NCBI GenBank assembly: GCA_020137815.1
Contig: CM035357.1
Span: forward strand, 1,907,020-1,971,019
Source of the DNA: Hormiphora californensis
Taxonomy: Eukaryota > Ctenophora > Tentaculata > Cydippida > Pleurobrachiidae
DNA length: 64,000 nucleotides
Direction of reading: 5' to 3'
The position numbers were made by a program, and so were the translations under genes. A model generated the notes under the pieces. The model did no database searches, was not told the origin of the DNA, and worked only from the letters and a program-made list of their open reading frames with translations. Of this stretch, positions 15,536 to 27,412 are shown piece after piece (within the stretch, counting starts at the first letter, position 1; every line of letters starts with the position of its first letter).

Positions 15536-18170
15536 ATTTTCACCACCGTATTCTGTATCACAAGATTCCTCACATTACTCTCCTCTCCCTCCGCTACTAG
15601 TATCATAATCCTCGGCAGAAAGATGGCCAGTAGAAACGCCATGCTAGCTAGAAACATGACGATAGCTCGGAGAAGAGCCTTCAACAGGGGATCAGCTAAG
15701 GTATACCCCGTTAAAAACATGACACAACACAGCAATACTATGAGTGTTGCAGTGAAAATGTTGAGCGTTTCCTTGAAATTGTGTGGAAACAGGCGCATTC
15801 TGAAGGCCATGATGAGGGAGAGGAGGAGAAGGGATATTGGCAGTAAGACAGGAATCATAGCAGTTACCATGGCAACTGTTTCCGTAGCAACGGTACATAT
15901 GGGGTTGATTACATCATGGGGTGTCGCCTGGTAATCCAGACGGACCCAACCTGGCCCAAGGACGACCAAGTTGAGAAACACTAAAAACAGGACGGTGATT
16001 TGGCTGAAAATGTTGATGCTGAGCTGTCCTTTCTTTTTAAGTAAAAAGGAACATTTCGGAGTATCAAAGTTTTCCGAGCTGGTAAAAATTCCGTAGATTT
16101 TCCAGCACTTCCACGCTAGGTTAGTAGTGGTCATGGTGGTGAAGAGGATAAACAGGGTGTACTCAAGAGAGCACAGGCTGGCTGATAGAAGGGGGACAAT
16201 TGAAGCTACGAATCCAATCATCAGACTAACTAGAACAGTGTAGAGGTATCCCACATCGGATGCTTTGATTACTGGACGAGCCTCATTACGGTAAATCACA
16301 ACTCCGAACGAGATCGCTATCACCTCACCCACCGCGGACAAGAATATGCCACTGTATAGGAAGACTTTGCGTTGGCTAATGTGCTCCACTTCCACGGTGA
16401 TACAAGATGTACCGTTGTCGGTACTGGATTGGTTGTCATGACAACTGCTACACGCCGCTGCGTTAGTTGTCATGGAGAATGTGTTAAGGGAACACTCAAC
16501 ACACTTCCAACAACAGGGTAACTCCGCAACATCATCGCCGGTGAAAAGCCGGTATGATCCAGGGGTGCAGTCTGCGGAACACGTTCGCCCATGGGTTAGT
16601 CCAGATAGAAGGTCCGGGTTGGTGATATCAAGGTGATCAGGGGTGACCTTGCCAGCGATACCAGATCTCCCATCTGGACGGGAGATGAAGATGTCGTATC
16701 CGAACTGGATCACTCTGTCCTCAATGTTACCGTGGAGGGTTATATTTCTACCAAGCTCAACAGTTATATTGTCTTCTGTTGAGATGATCTTGGAGTAGAG
16801 AATGTTACGGAGAGCCATTGGACATTCAGGTGTTTGTGTTTCAAGTACTTCGGTAAGTTGTTCAATCAAAACTTGGGCCGATATTTTGAAGAAGGGTACC
16901 CAACTACTAACAGTACATGGTCCATCGTCACATATGGAATCTTGTGCCTCTATGTAGTACTGATCTAACACCTCTCCAGTCTCATTCCAAGGTGCCGACA
17001 GAACCTCATTAATCTCAGGAATTTCAGCGTTGAGCAGTGCATGTGCGGTAAACAGAAGAGTGTTGGTAGACCCGATGATGTCTTTAAAGGATTCTACGTA
17101 CTCATAACGGGACAAACTTGTCCCGAAGACGAACATCTTGTTCCGGAACCCTAGTTCATTCACCATGTATTCCAGTGTGATCTTGGCTTGAGTTAGGCTA
17201 TTATCTAGAAACACTTGAACATCAGCAACTGGTTCGTTTGTAGTTGCGTATGTCGCCTCAACTTCCCGTATCGCCTGATCTGTACCTGTCATTAGGGGTT
17301 TGTGGTAAAGTCTGATTTTATTGAAGTTGTCGCCCCCCAGCCCCAACTCATGCGTGTATGATATTTATAATTTTAAGGGGTAACAACTTTCAAAAATCAT
17401 ACTTTTAATGTTAACCGCTCACCTGTTAGTTGTGTTAGCCGGGCACAAAAACCCTGTCCCTTCTCCCTGTGTTTCTCGAAGACGTACAGGGCATTATCCT
17501 CAGAGTAACTGTGATACCAGATATCAATGAACCGGTAATCAAAGTACTCCAGCAAGTGTAGAACCAACTTCCCTTCATTGACCTCCGTGTCAATCATGGA
17601 TATGAGGGTTGGGAAGTTGTCCGAGGTACTCAGCTCGGAGTCAAAGAAGTAGGATGCAAAAGTTGGGACTGAGAATGATGTTAGGGTGCTTGCGGCGTAT
17701 TTTGTTAGATTCGCCCGATCTGGAGCGGTTGCTCCGACCACTTTTTCAACCCGAGCTATATTCGCAGCAGCAACACCGGTCTTTGGTAGATCCAGGCAAC
17801 CATCGTAGATGAGATAGCCTAGGGTGGCATTTGTGCGTCGATAAAACTCCCCTGAAGCCCTCAGAACTGTGTCACGGTAGGCAAGGGCTCGTTGCAAACC
17901 TGATAGCGAGTTTGTTTCGAAAACGCACTCTTTCGTTCCGTTAACTGATATCATTGTTCTGGTATTGAATATCCCAGCAAGTATATAATCGCCATCCTTA
18001 GAGGCTAGGATTGAATCGGTGCTGCCACTGCAGGTGTTGTTTGTGTTTCCTAACCCGACACTCTGGCCAGAAGAAGAAGGATTGTTGTTTGTAGTTGTTA
18101 TACAGCTGGTTGGGACACTCCATAATGTACACCAGGAATATAGGAGTAGGATCAATAGGATACGATACAT
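15532..18170 (-). CDS. Class C (mGluR/GABA-B-like) G-protein-coupled receptor
   Basis: Exon 1 (18170-17423) starts with a signal peptide (MYRILLILLLYSWCTLWSVP) and the first lobe of a Venus-flytrap domain (GDYILAGIF; LGYLIYDGC). Exon 2 (17346-15532) carries the second lobe, a nine-cysteine-type linker (CSADCTPGSYR, PCCWKCVEC, ACSSC) and seven TM helices from about SGIFLSAVGEV to FLLAIFLPRIMIL, ending NTVVKM. Length of about 850 aa fits the family. The nine-Cys domain points to the mGluR/CaSR side rather than GABA-B. Ligand unknown. The intron (17422-17347) has GTGAGC and ...ATGAG, but phases disagree by one base at a run of six G (17335-17340), so a homopolymer error or another junction is likely. 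Confidence 0.88.
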
Positions 18171-18249
18171 GTGTGCAGCTATAATAATGTAATGATCAGA
18201 TACACTTTACTAGGTGTCTTAAAAACCAGACATCTATTTTAAAGCAGAT

Positions 18250-18540
18250 CTAGAATGGAGTATTGTAGAGAGTGCTCACTGCTCTATCCAGGAGTGTGAA
18301 CATGGCTATTAACAAAATAGACGAGCAATTTTCAAAAAGTACAATTGTTTCACAATATTGAAGTAGATCTAGATAGACGATAGAGCTCAAAAAGTACGTA
18401 GTGAATACCATTAAATAGAAACGTGGGGGTGTAGGGAGAGATACAGCTAGGACAGAGACTGAGACTAAGACATAGACAGAGAGAGCAACCCGGTGTGGAG
18501 GACCCAAAAACCAGTCCTGCCACACATATAATGGCAGCAT
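18250..18540 (-). CDS. Hydrophobic ORF, uncertain
   Basis: A 96-aa ORF with about three hydrophobic stretches, just upstream of the class C GPCR. No family recognised and no splice context confirmed; may be chance. Confidence 0.15.
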   Translation of the reverse strand: MLPLYVWQDWFLGPPHRVALSVYVLVSVSVLAVSLPTPPRFYLMVFTTYFLSSIVYLDLLQYCETIVLFENCSSILLIAMFTLLDRAVSTLYNTPF

Positions 18541-18549
18541 AAATCACGT

Positions 18550-19320
18550 GAAACTGCTTCTGAAAGTATACAGGTAACGCATATAACGGTCCGCAGCTTA
18601 TTCATGTTCCGTGGACTATATTTGGGCGGGTGTCTGAAGGACTATTGTTTTAATTTTTTGTGTGTGAAAACGTTTGCATGTACCCTGTTCTTAGAGTTCT
18701 TAGATGAAAATATGTTATATTCGTACAAACAATAAAGAGTCTGGCTGCGTTGAGAAGCTATAAGGAGACGAGTGTATAACACTCTCTACTTATTTCCTTA
18801 GTCTCAAGGGACTGCGTTCTGACTCTCTAAACAATAGTATTAATGGAATAGATAACTAATACACGTACAACTAGTCGTACCGCTGATGACCCCATATATA
18901 AGATACACCGAGAATTATACACACACAAGCTATATGGTGCGTCTCGCATGTTTTAGCTCGATGTTCAAAAGTTACTCTAGTATCTATCAAAGGAGTAACC
19001 ACATAATTTTTCAAGAAAATCCCTGCTGTTTTCTCCCACCTCACGACAATCGGTAAGCTTAAAAGTCTACAGCTGCGGTAATGATAGCATATTTAATTGT
19101 TCCGTTTTGAGACCACAATTTCGCTGATCTGAACGTGTAAAACGGAAATGTCTAGCATAAATTATTTCAATGCTGACATGTTTCAGGAAGACCGTTGATG
19201 GGAGAACAATCAGCTGACTATATTGCTCACCGGTTAGAATTATTCGGGGCCTGGCACCAGCTCAACATATGACACCAGCTCAAAATGACATGGACTCAAC
19301 ATGAAACCGTGGTGTCATTA
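18550..19320. other. Intergenic, nothing assigned
   Basis: AT-rich sequence with no supported exon or RNA. Confidence 0.4.
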
Positions 19321-19324
19321 ATTG

Positions 19325-19364
19325 ACCAATTAATTGAGTCGGTGCACCGACTCAATTAATTGGT
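19325..19364. promoter_or_regulatory. Perfect 40-bp palindrome upstream of a start codon
   Basis: ACCAATTAATTGAGTCGGTG followed at once by its exact reverse complement. It ends 31 bp before the ATG at 19396. Contains inverted CCAAT and AATTAATT cores. Could be a paired-site element or an RNA hairpin. Confidence 0.55.
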
Positions 19365-19395
19365 TTCCTGTTAACGAGGAAACAGTAAATGAGAA

Positions 19396-20698
19396 ATGGC
19401 CTATCACAATCAAAGAACTCTGACCATTTGTAAAATGTCGTTTGGTATCCCTTTTAACAGTGCAATTGGGTGCGAGCGTATTGATGATTTGACGAAGTTG
19501 CTAGTTCCACGACAAGTGTTGGCCCACTACAGAGCAGGTGAGGTACTTACTAATCAGTGCTTATTTATAAACACTCAATCTATATTGTCGTTCTGTCAAT
19601 AGGAGCCCACCGGGATTTTGTCTTTAATTATGCATCGTGTATACTGATTTTTATCCTTTTTCAAATCAGTATTCTACGAGGAGGGATCTAAATCCGTGAG
19701 GGATTCAATTTCCTTGACTGCTGATGTCGTGCTTGTTGTTTTTGCCAACATGGGCTACAACAAAGTTACTAAACAGAGTGTGATGAAGTGAGTTAATAAA
19801 TAATGATAGTGGTATTTCCTTGGCCCTTGCTAGGTGATACAGATATACGTTGATGTCAAATCCCTATCCCATTATTTTGCCTTAATTTACTCTAAATAAG
19901 CCCATTTAATTAAGAGGCTCTATCTTGTCATTACAGTGCCCTAACAAAGCTGGTCGATGCCACCAAGAAGGCAAATCAAAAGAAGGGAAAGAGCTTTGAC
20001 GATTATGTTTTGAAACTAAGCAGCCAGTTGTTTATGGCAGGGACCAGGAACTTTGGAAAGGTAAATTAGAATCACCCAGTGTTGATTGATGTTTCGATGA
20101 GTTTTGATCAATTTAATGGAGCCCGGTCATGACCCAAAATCACAGGTGACGCAAAGACAGTGGGAAACCCGGTATATCATAGTATATCATAGTATATCAT
20201 AGTATATCATAGTCAATTAGTGGTGTTGCTGTATAAATCAGTCACTATTATCACACATTTCAATAACGGTGTCCCCCCCCCCCATAATAACAGACGCTTA
20301 TATCACGACAAACAGCGCAGAGTACAGCTACTGAACCAACAGCACCCCCAACCACCCAAACTTCAACTCGATTACGCCCCATTCGGACAACCTTCCACAA
20401 GGTATAAAGCTGGGCTTGCTCGACCCTCTATCTCTCGCCGTGCCGGCCGCCACTTTATTGCAAAGGATGGTCAGAATATAGCAAGATAATTCTCTGTACT
20501 GGGCTTTTCTTTTTTCCAACTTCAAGCTAACCAAAGTCATCAAATTAATTTCTCTTTCAGATATTTGAGAGCGAAGACTCTATCGATCAGTGTAATGACA
20601 GCAGGAGGTCAAGAAGGATACTAAGCGGAGATGAAGACTACGAAGTTAACTTATCTGATCAGGACAGTAGTGATAGTGATGATGACACGACATTCTGA
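19396..20698 (+). CDS. Unrecognised four-exon gene with acidic C terminus
   Basis: Exons 19396-19537, 19670-19787, 19937-20060 and 20561-20698 join in phase with GT-AG borders, giving about 173 aa. The middle reads SVRDSISLTADVVLVVFANM then ALTKLVDATKKANQKKGKSF, consistent with a small helical domain. The C terminus is acidic and serine-rich (DQDSSDSDDDTTF). No signal peptide, so probably intracellular. Family not recognised. Intron 3 holds an agtatatcat tandem repeat and a poly-C run. Confidence 0.65.
20160..20215. repeat. (AGTATATCAT)n tandem repeat
   Basis: Four to five 10-bp units in an intron. Confidence 0.85.
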
Positions 20699-20739
20699 TA
20701 AACTGTATTTAGCGAAAGTGTTTTCACAATCTATAAACC

Positions 20740-20812
20740 TGTCAGAGCATTGGCCTGGCTGCAGTCAGAGCAATGGCCTGACTGCGGTCAGAGTATTGGT
20801 CTGATAGATCTA
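20740..20812. repeat. Family E repeat copy (GTCAGAGCATTGGCCTGAC)
   Basis: TIR-like CTGTCAGAGCATTGGCCTGA units. Other copies at 21842-21905, 26055-26098, 27550-27612, 47009-47072 and 49139-49204. Elements of about 60 bp with no coding capacity. Confidence 0.7.
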
Positions 20813-20904
20813 GAGCCCTTTTATAATTTATAAATTATAGATTCATAGATTCTATGGATTGTTTCAATTAAAGAGAAACAACGATTTTGCAGTACTAATA
20901 TTCA

Positions 20905-21637
20905 ATTAAGAACAGGAGCTTTCGACTGATCTATGTCAGACGTCTTCATGGATTGTTTCCATTTATATATTAGTACTGTTTACCTGTATTGTAGTTGGTT
21001 ACAGTGTGCAGTTTGCCATTCGAAAATAGTGTCCAATACCCTTGCTCCAACCTAAAGGGAGAAAGAGAGATTTATGAAAACAATGCGAATTCTTAATTAT
21101 TGTTGATGGTCCTTGTCCCGGAGAAAATTCTTAATTATATTTTGTTATTAGTAGTCTTTACAGATTTGTTTTGCTAGCAACCGGCCCCGCTCAACATTTT
21201 AGATTATTGAACCGACCGATTTAGTACCATTACATCTTGTTAGATACCTACCTCAAACAGAGGGAGTGTTGGACATTAGGGTACATGTCAGTAGATACCA
21301 TGAAAAATGTTGACGGTGATTCTACCTGGAAAAACACAGAGAGTTATAACATTATGTAATCCTATAGTTGTCTTACAAAAGACTTCCCTCTCCGAACCAG
21401 CGTCTGTGATGTTACAGTCATGTAGTATGACATATCCTAGATATCTTACTACTTATAAATGGAAATTGTCTTTCGCAACGAAGTAATACAGCTGTATTTT
21501 GGACGTATTTTGGAAATTGTCTTGCAGAATTTCCACGTGCATATTGAGGGAGGGGGGATGCATACCTGGAGTACTTCAGGGGGGTTAAGTAGAACATGCA
21601 GCATTCCATAGTCCAGAAAAGGTCCTGGACCCAGGTC
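20905..21637 (-). CDS. Unrecognised spliced gene, 3' exons
   Basis: Exons 21637-21569 (DLGPGPFLDYGMLHVLLNPP), 21325-21246 (STFFMVSTDMYPNVQHSLCL), 21048-20985 (LEQGYWTLFSNGKLHTVTNY) and a possible last exon near 20930 (QSKAPVLN, stop) join in compatible phase with GT-AG borders. 5' exons were not resolved. Family not recognised. Confidence 0.4.
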
Positions 21638-21841
21638 TCTGAATGTTGCACATACCGTCAGTTCTGGTGGGAAGATATAGGATATTTAGTCGGAGACACG
21701 TCTAAGATAGGAGATTATGAGGCACTTTATGATACCAGAAAACATCAGGAGGTGGTTGTACAGTGTACACTGCACAAGTCAGTGCTGAATGTTAACCCTG
21801 ATTTTGGTGGTAGTAAATCGTGTTATATGTGTAATGTAGAT

Positions 21842-21905
21842 CTGTCAGGACAATGCTCTGACCACAGTTCTCGTGCGCTCTGCGGTCAGGTCAATATGCT
21901 CTGAC
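21842..21905. repeat. Family E repeat copy
   Basis: ctgtcaggacaatgctctga ... aatatgctctgacag. Confidence 0.65.
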
Positions 21906-22613
21906 AGATGTAGATTTAAATCTGTCACATAGGTCGGGGAGACCATAGCAAATGATTTAGTACAATTTCTTGTAGCCATTGATTACGTGTGCCACACTGC
22001 CACACTGCTTCACTTTGACACTCTTTGGCTCCCTAAATAAGTAGCTGACATTACCAGCACATGTGTACCTTGGTTACCTAGCAACATCAGTTATTATCGC
22101 CAGCCAGGTCTTTAAAACGCTACCTAACCAATGAACGCCCTTCAAAGCTACTTGATCCGCACGTGTTGGTAATGTTTTTTCGCTGATCTGTCCAAGTATG
22201 TGCTGTCTTTAGCTTTCTACTTATAGTCCTTCCAGTGCTCTCCATTTCGTTACAATCCCATCCGATATTTCAACCATACAATATCCCATACAATATCTTA
22301 GAGAGAGACTAGAGAGTCAGGGTTGAGAGCTGTTACTTTCTTGTGTAACTCCGGACAATTACTAAGAAAGGGGAATATGCCGCACAGAGGAAGCAAAAAA
22401 AGAGAGTATTTTTGCACTGTTCGCATTGAGTTGGCTTCTAACCAGTATTGAAATTGTTGAAAACGACTAAAATGATGATCTTTGCTGATTGTTCGCCTCT
22501 TGCCACTCCCTTCTCCTCCGAAGGGATCCACCCTACCAGATTGATTGTTCTGCTCAACTCAAATTGACTCTTTATTTGCCACTCATTCACTCCTCCGTTT
22601 TCTAGATCAGCAG
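21906..22613. other. Intergenic, nothing assigned
   Basis: 5' flank of the receptor at 22614; no clear promoter motif or exon. Confidence 0.4.
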
Positions 22614-23948
22614 ATGGCAGTGTTCAGTGAGGGTGGTGTAACACATCCTGACTTCCTAATCTTCCTCTGCTCCCTTCTACTTCTCCTCCTAGCAGTCACC
22701 CTCAACTCATTTGTCCTCCATCGCAACTACAAGAAACGTCCCTCCCTACCCCGGACTCTGTACATAATACTGGCCATTGCGGATATTTTGGTATGTGCAA
22801 CCTTCTCAGTCGGATCCGCTTACTCTTCCTACACCCCAAAAATCAATAAGACCATCATCCAATGCGCTAAGAATGAAACATATAATGAAGTAATGTATGA
22901 TGATTACTACTATATATGTGCAATTCAGCAAGCTAGATATATAACACTTGATAAACAAGTATTCACTGTTTTAGCATTTGGTGGCCAGTTAGCACCGGCC
23001 ATAGTAACGGGAGTTTTCACCACAATACGGTTCATCAGCATCAGATTTCCTCTCCGCATCATAAACAAGAAGATGATTTTTGTGTTCCTGGGTGTCACAA
23101 TTCCTTTTGCCTTTGTGGTTTTCATTGTTTGTTTCGCTGATACCGGAACATTCGAAACATCTTATCCCATCGCCCTGAACATAGCCATGCCCCGGTTGGG
23201 TATGGATAAGCCTAGTAACATTGATAGCGGTGAAGGAGCACCTATGGGAAGAATGATAATGCTGAAAGGTGATGGAGGCACAGGAGGTAAAGATGGAGGG
23301 AAGGATAATGGTGGAGGTATGTCGAATACCAGTGACAGTTCCGGAAAGGATAGTGGTGGGGGTGGAGGCAATAGTGGTGGGAGCGGAGGCAATGGTTCGA
23401 CTGGAGGCAATGGTCCAAGCATGACGGAATTAGATTGCGGAGGGGACATGGGTGAATCCTGTTCAAATTACATCACTACGGTTATATCCCATATCATCGC
23501 CATATCCCCCACTCTGGCTATCCAACTGGTAGGACTGGTGGCTACTGGTCTCACCATCTGCCATCTCCTAAAGATGCACTACAAACCAGATGTAACCGGG
23601 AGTAACCGACCCCGATCACACATCAAAGGAACCATCAAACTCCTGATCATGAATCTTGGTAGTCTCCTGTCATTCATTCTCTTCATTACAGTCATTGCCA
23701 TGGCCGATGCCATCTCGAATGCGTCCAATGATGGCCGTTATGGGGAGTTTGTTGAGTCTTTTATCTTCCAGTATTTTACATTCCAGCTCCTGCCAACCCT
23801 CACCTCCACCCTCAATCCACTGCTGTACATCGCCTTCACCAACGACACAGTGCTACCAAGTTGCCTGACCAGGTGGCATAAGAAGAAGACCCCCAGGACA
23901 GGCAACTCGACAATGGCTTCTAGGACAAGGGAGACTGTACTTAACTGA
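22614..23948 (+). CDS. Rhodopsin-like GPCR with glycine-rich second extracellular loop
   Basis: A single-exon 444-aa receptor. TM1 follows MAVFSEGGVTHPDF; after TM1 HRNYKKRPSLPRTLY. TM3 ends in IRFISIRFPLR (DRY replaced by IRF); TM7 has NPLLY (NPxxY). Between TM4 and TM5 lies an extracellular loop of about 120 residues with a Gly/Ser-rich stretch (GGGGGNSGGSGGNGSTGGNG) and several Cys. The first ATG in frame is at 22614. Paralogue of the broken gene at 7832-9136. Class A by TM motifs; subfamily and ligand unknown, probably lineage-specific. Confidence 0.8.
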   Translation: MAVFSEGGVTHPDFLIFLCSLLLLLLAVTLNSFVLHRNYKKRPSLPRTLYIILAIADILVCATFSVGSAYSSYTPKINKTIIQCAKNETYNEVMYDDYYYICAIQQARYITLDKQVFTVLAFGGQLAPAIVTGVFTTIRFISIRFPLRIINKKMIFVFLGVTIPFAFVVFIVCFADTGTFETSYPIALNIAMPRLGMDKPSNIDSGEGAPMGRMIMLKGDGGTGGKDGGKDNGGGMSNTSDSSGKDSGGGGGNSGGSGGNGSTGGNGPSMTELDCGGDMGESCSNYITTVISHIIAISPTLAIQLVGLVATGLTICHLLKMHYKPDVTGSNRPRSHIKGTIKLLIMNLGSLLSFILFITVIAMADAISNASNDGRYGEFVESFIFQYFTFQLLPTLTSTLNPLLYIAFTNDTVLPSCLTRWHKKKTPRTGNSTMASRTRETVLN

Positions 23949-23972
23949 ATTGTAAAACTCCTTCGCTATATA

Positions 23973-24945
23973 CGTGGGCCAATAAAAAGGGAGGGTCTTA
24001 AATCTTAGATTTCTCCGGCACCTTAGTTCCAGTGGTTCTGAAATTTTGACACAATGTTGTTGAGCTTATGCCAGATATGTGTACAGAGTTTCAAGTCCAA
24101 AAATGAAAAAAATTCATTAATGAACCTAAATTCATGTGTTTAGGCCAATGTAGGTTTTCTCTATTCGGTTTTTTTCGTTTTTAGGGACTTCGTTTGCACT
24201 CCACACCGGATATGTGATACTGGGTACAACAAAGGACATTCGAGAGCTATTGCAATCTTGCTAACATGATTTTGTCACACCCTGATGACGTTTTTTCTTG
24301 CTTACATGGAGGTCACATGACGCTTGTTGTTACCAATCAGTATAGGCAATGGTAAGCTTCCATTAGCAAGGTTTCGATTTAGTAATGTCTCAACTAACGG
24401 TTTATTTATGAACTATCGGTTTGATGTTAATTTATACAGTTATTAACGAAAAATTAAAAATTTTTAAAAAAATCGGAAATTTAAAAAAAAATAATTTAAA
24501 AAAAATTAAACAGTTTTTCATACCAGAATGAACTTAAATGATTAAAGCATAACCCAGCTAGGTTTTAATTTCATCTCTACAGTGCAAATCTCTCATTTTC
24601 AGCGAAAATATGATTTTTGAAAAAATGATCATTTTTAATTCATTAATTTCACCCACTAAACTTTATTCATTTTCAATGAAAATTCAGATTGCCATTGATA
24701 AATGTAAATACTATTGAGTGGCTGCAATTTTGCGATCCAAATCGACTTGGAACAAGGTAAAACCTTCAATTAACTTTAAAAAAAGGAATTTAGGTTCATT
24801 AATGAATTTCTGCATTTTTGGACTTGAAACTCTGTACACATATCTGGCATAAGCTCAACAACATTGTGTCAAAATTTCAGAACCATTGGAATTAAGGTGC
24901 CGGAGAAATCTAAGATTTAAGACCCTCCCTTTTTATTGGCCCACG
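23973..24945. mobile_element. 973-bp fold-back element with about 165-bp inverted arms
   Basis: Left arm 23973-24138 and right arm 24777-24945 are near-perfect inverted repeats (cgtgggccaataaaaaggga ... tccctttttattggcccacg). The AT-rich centre has no ORF. It starts 25 bp after the receptor stop codon. Confidence 0.9.
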
Positions 24946-25043
24946 CGGTAAGTCAGTTAAAGTTTAGCAGTGTGATTCTTTCAAACAAACAATATTGGAC
25001 TTTAAAGCTATCGGACAGAAGCTCTACAGCATCGACAGAAGGC

Positions 25044-25631
25044 GTATTTTCAGCCGATGTTTTATGTGATAATCCTGGAGACAACATTGGTCGCATATTC
25101 TAATGAAAGGGAGTATTTGATATTCCCTGATGCTGCTGCTGCGGCAGGTGATCGTACAGACTTTGATGTAATATTTGCTAAACTATCATGAATGTCGCAC
25201 CCTTTGACGTAAAGATAAGTTATTATTGTTGTATCTTGCTATTCGTTATATTTTACCTGTTAAACCCTGAAGAATGTTGCCCTCAAACGTTGCAACCGTC
25301 TTGTTGCTCATCAAAACCTTCTTCTTCGGAACAGACACACCTACAATAAGAAGCAATTGTAAAAACTGGGGTTCATATGAGTATAGCTAGGGGTCTAAGT
25401 AAACCTACGGCAAATCTTGGAATAATATGAAGGGATACGGATTACGGATATTTGAATTATTGTTTTCAGGGTACCTTCTGAGACAAAACAAGAAGGACAT
25501 GCCTTAAAACAAACCTTTTAGTTCCTCATCACTCTTCCCAATACACTCGTCTGAAAACCTGGTGTACTCACAGGAGACAGTACAGAGGTGGTAAAAAGGG
25601 ACAACCCCATCATTACAGCTACCATCACCTG
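25044..25631 (-). CDS. 3' exons of an unrecognised gene encoding a Cys-containing protein
   Basis: Three phase-compatible exons: about 25631-25527 (GDGSCNDGVVPFYHLCTVSC), about 25340-25265 (VPKKKVLMSNKTVATFEGN) and about 25186-25044 (ends VVSRIIT, stop). Cys pattern and N-x-T/S sites suggest a secreted or extracellular protein. Upstream exons not identified. Confidence 0.45.
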
Positions 25632-27412
25632 GTGGATAATTTCATTTGGTAAGAGCGGTTGCCATGGGCGTGAACTCCCGTTGGGAATCCTACGCACAAG
25701 TTCTAATCACTTAGTGATACCAGCACCACTTTAGTGAGGGTCGTGAGTGATTTTAGAGATGGAGGGGAGGTATTACTATCGAGGATGTACGGAGTTGTCT
25801 CTCTCCGAACCGAACCGAGCAGTGTGCGACGTGCGTGATGTTATGGTCATGAAGAATGGCCAATGGCCATTGGCCATGGATGGAGGGAATTTTTAGCCGA
25901 CCATAATTTTCAATTTTCATAATTTTCAAGTTTCCTTCTTCTATACTTTACGGAATATTACTAGGGTGCTAAAGTAGGGAATGGATCGTGGTAGTAGGGG
26001 ATGTAAGGGGATGGAGTGGAGGCTGGATATCATCTCATTGGAGCTGTAGAGGCTGTCAGAGCGCGTGAGAACTGTGGTCAGAGCATTGGCCTGACAGTGT
26101 AGAGGTATATTTAGATGGAATGAATTCTATGAGATCTATAGGTACAGATCTCTACCGATTCAGAGTGGAGATAGAGTGGAGTCGAGAGTAATGAACTGCT
26201 ATATATAATAGTTGTTAGGAGGCCCTGATAAACTATAGTTATTCTAGCTCGATATATTGATAAAGACTAAAGAGCGAGAGAACACATTGTCATGGTTCTC
26301 AATTATCACTTTGTGAGTCAGTGCACCGCTTTAACACATAACTTATCACGGTCATGTTAATTTGACAATAGGGAGTGCATTGTTTAGGTTTGAGTGAGTA
26401 TAAATTTTGAAGGTTAAACTTTGCACCACGTGGTTCCTTCCTCTGTCTATTTTGAACCTATATTATGGGTACGCCATCTCGTAGCCTGTGTTGTTATGTT
26501 CTAACCCTTCCTCGCAAAAAGAGGGTCGAGCTAGGCAAGCCTGGTGTTAAACTCAAAGACACACACGACAAGCTCCATAGGACGTCTTTTGTTATATATC
26601 GAACAGGATAACCTTTATTTGATGCGGCTCATGAAATATTTCTAGTTATAAAACCTGAGCAGTAAATAATACTGGATAAGCATAGTACTGGATAGTATAA
26701 GTCTATGGGATGTCATTCCTTGCAGATGAAGTTCTCGCGGGGCTCAATATTTAATGTGGTGCTCCTTTATTTTAGTAGTAAAGGCCTCTACTGAACTGCT
26801 AAAATATTAGTCCAGTGCACTATATACCTATCTGATGTGGTGACTGGTGCTGTTCATTCTAACAATCAGACCAACAGGTCCTGTTGGTCTGATGATCTGC
26901 CGAACCCTCACAGAGCGTGCTCCGCGCTCGCTCTATTTATCTGCCGAAATAAAAGTGCACTGTGAACTACACAACTGATGTCTGATGGTCTGATTATATG
27001 TTTTCATATGCCTTAGAAAACAACCTGCGGTACCCAAACAAGCCGGTACACGACATGCAACAAGCCGGTTTACTGTTATGACAGGTCGACAGTTGTGTAA
27101 TTTGTTATATTTATCTCGAGTATTCGTCGATTTCTCCTTTACAATTAAAATAGCTCCGTGAAGGACGCGTCCGGACTTAATTATTAGATTTTTCGTGAAC
27201 CCATTGCTGTGAACTTAGATAATGCTAGCTAGTACATACATATCTCACTGAGATAATATTATTCTCTCAGCTCTGCCTGTATGCTCCTTTATGTCAACTT
27301 TACGCTCTCTTGACCTTTGAAAAATAACAATAAGGCGGGTAGAACTGCCTATTGTAAAATAAGGCGGGTAGGAAGTAGGCGAATATTCACAATATTTTCA
27401 GCCAACAGCAGG
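25632..27412. other. Intergenic, repeats only
   Basis: Contains a family E copy (26055-26098), a family C copy (26495-26545) and a 25-bp near-palindrome cagaccaacaggtcctgttg at about 26868. No supported gene. Confidence 0.45.

Noticed and set aside
15623-15934. Plus-strand ORF of 103 aa
   Set aside because: Antisense shadow of the class C receptor TM region.
23162-23466. Pro-rich minus ORFs inside the receptor gene
   Set aside because: Antisense shadow of the Gly-rich loop.
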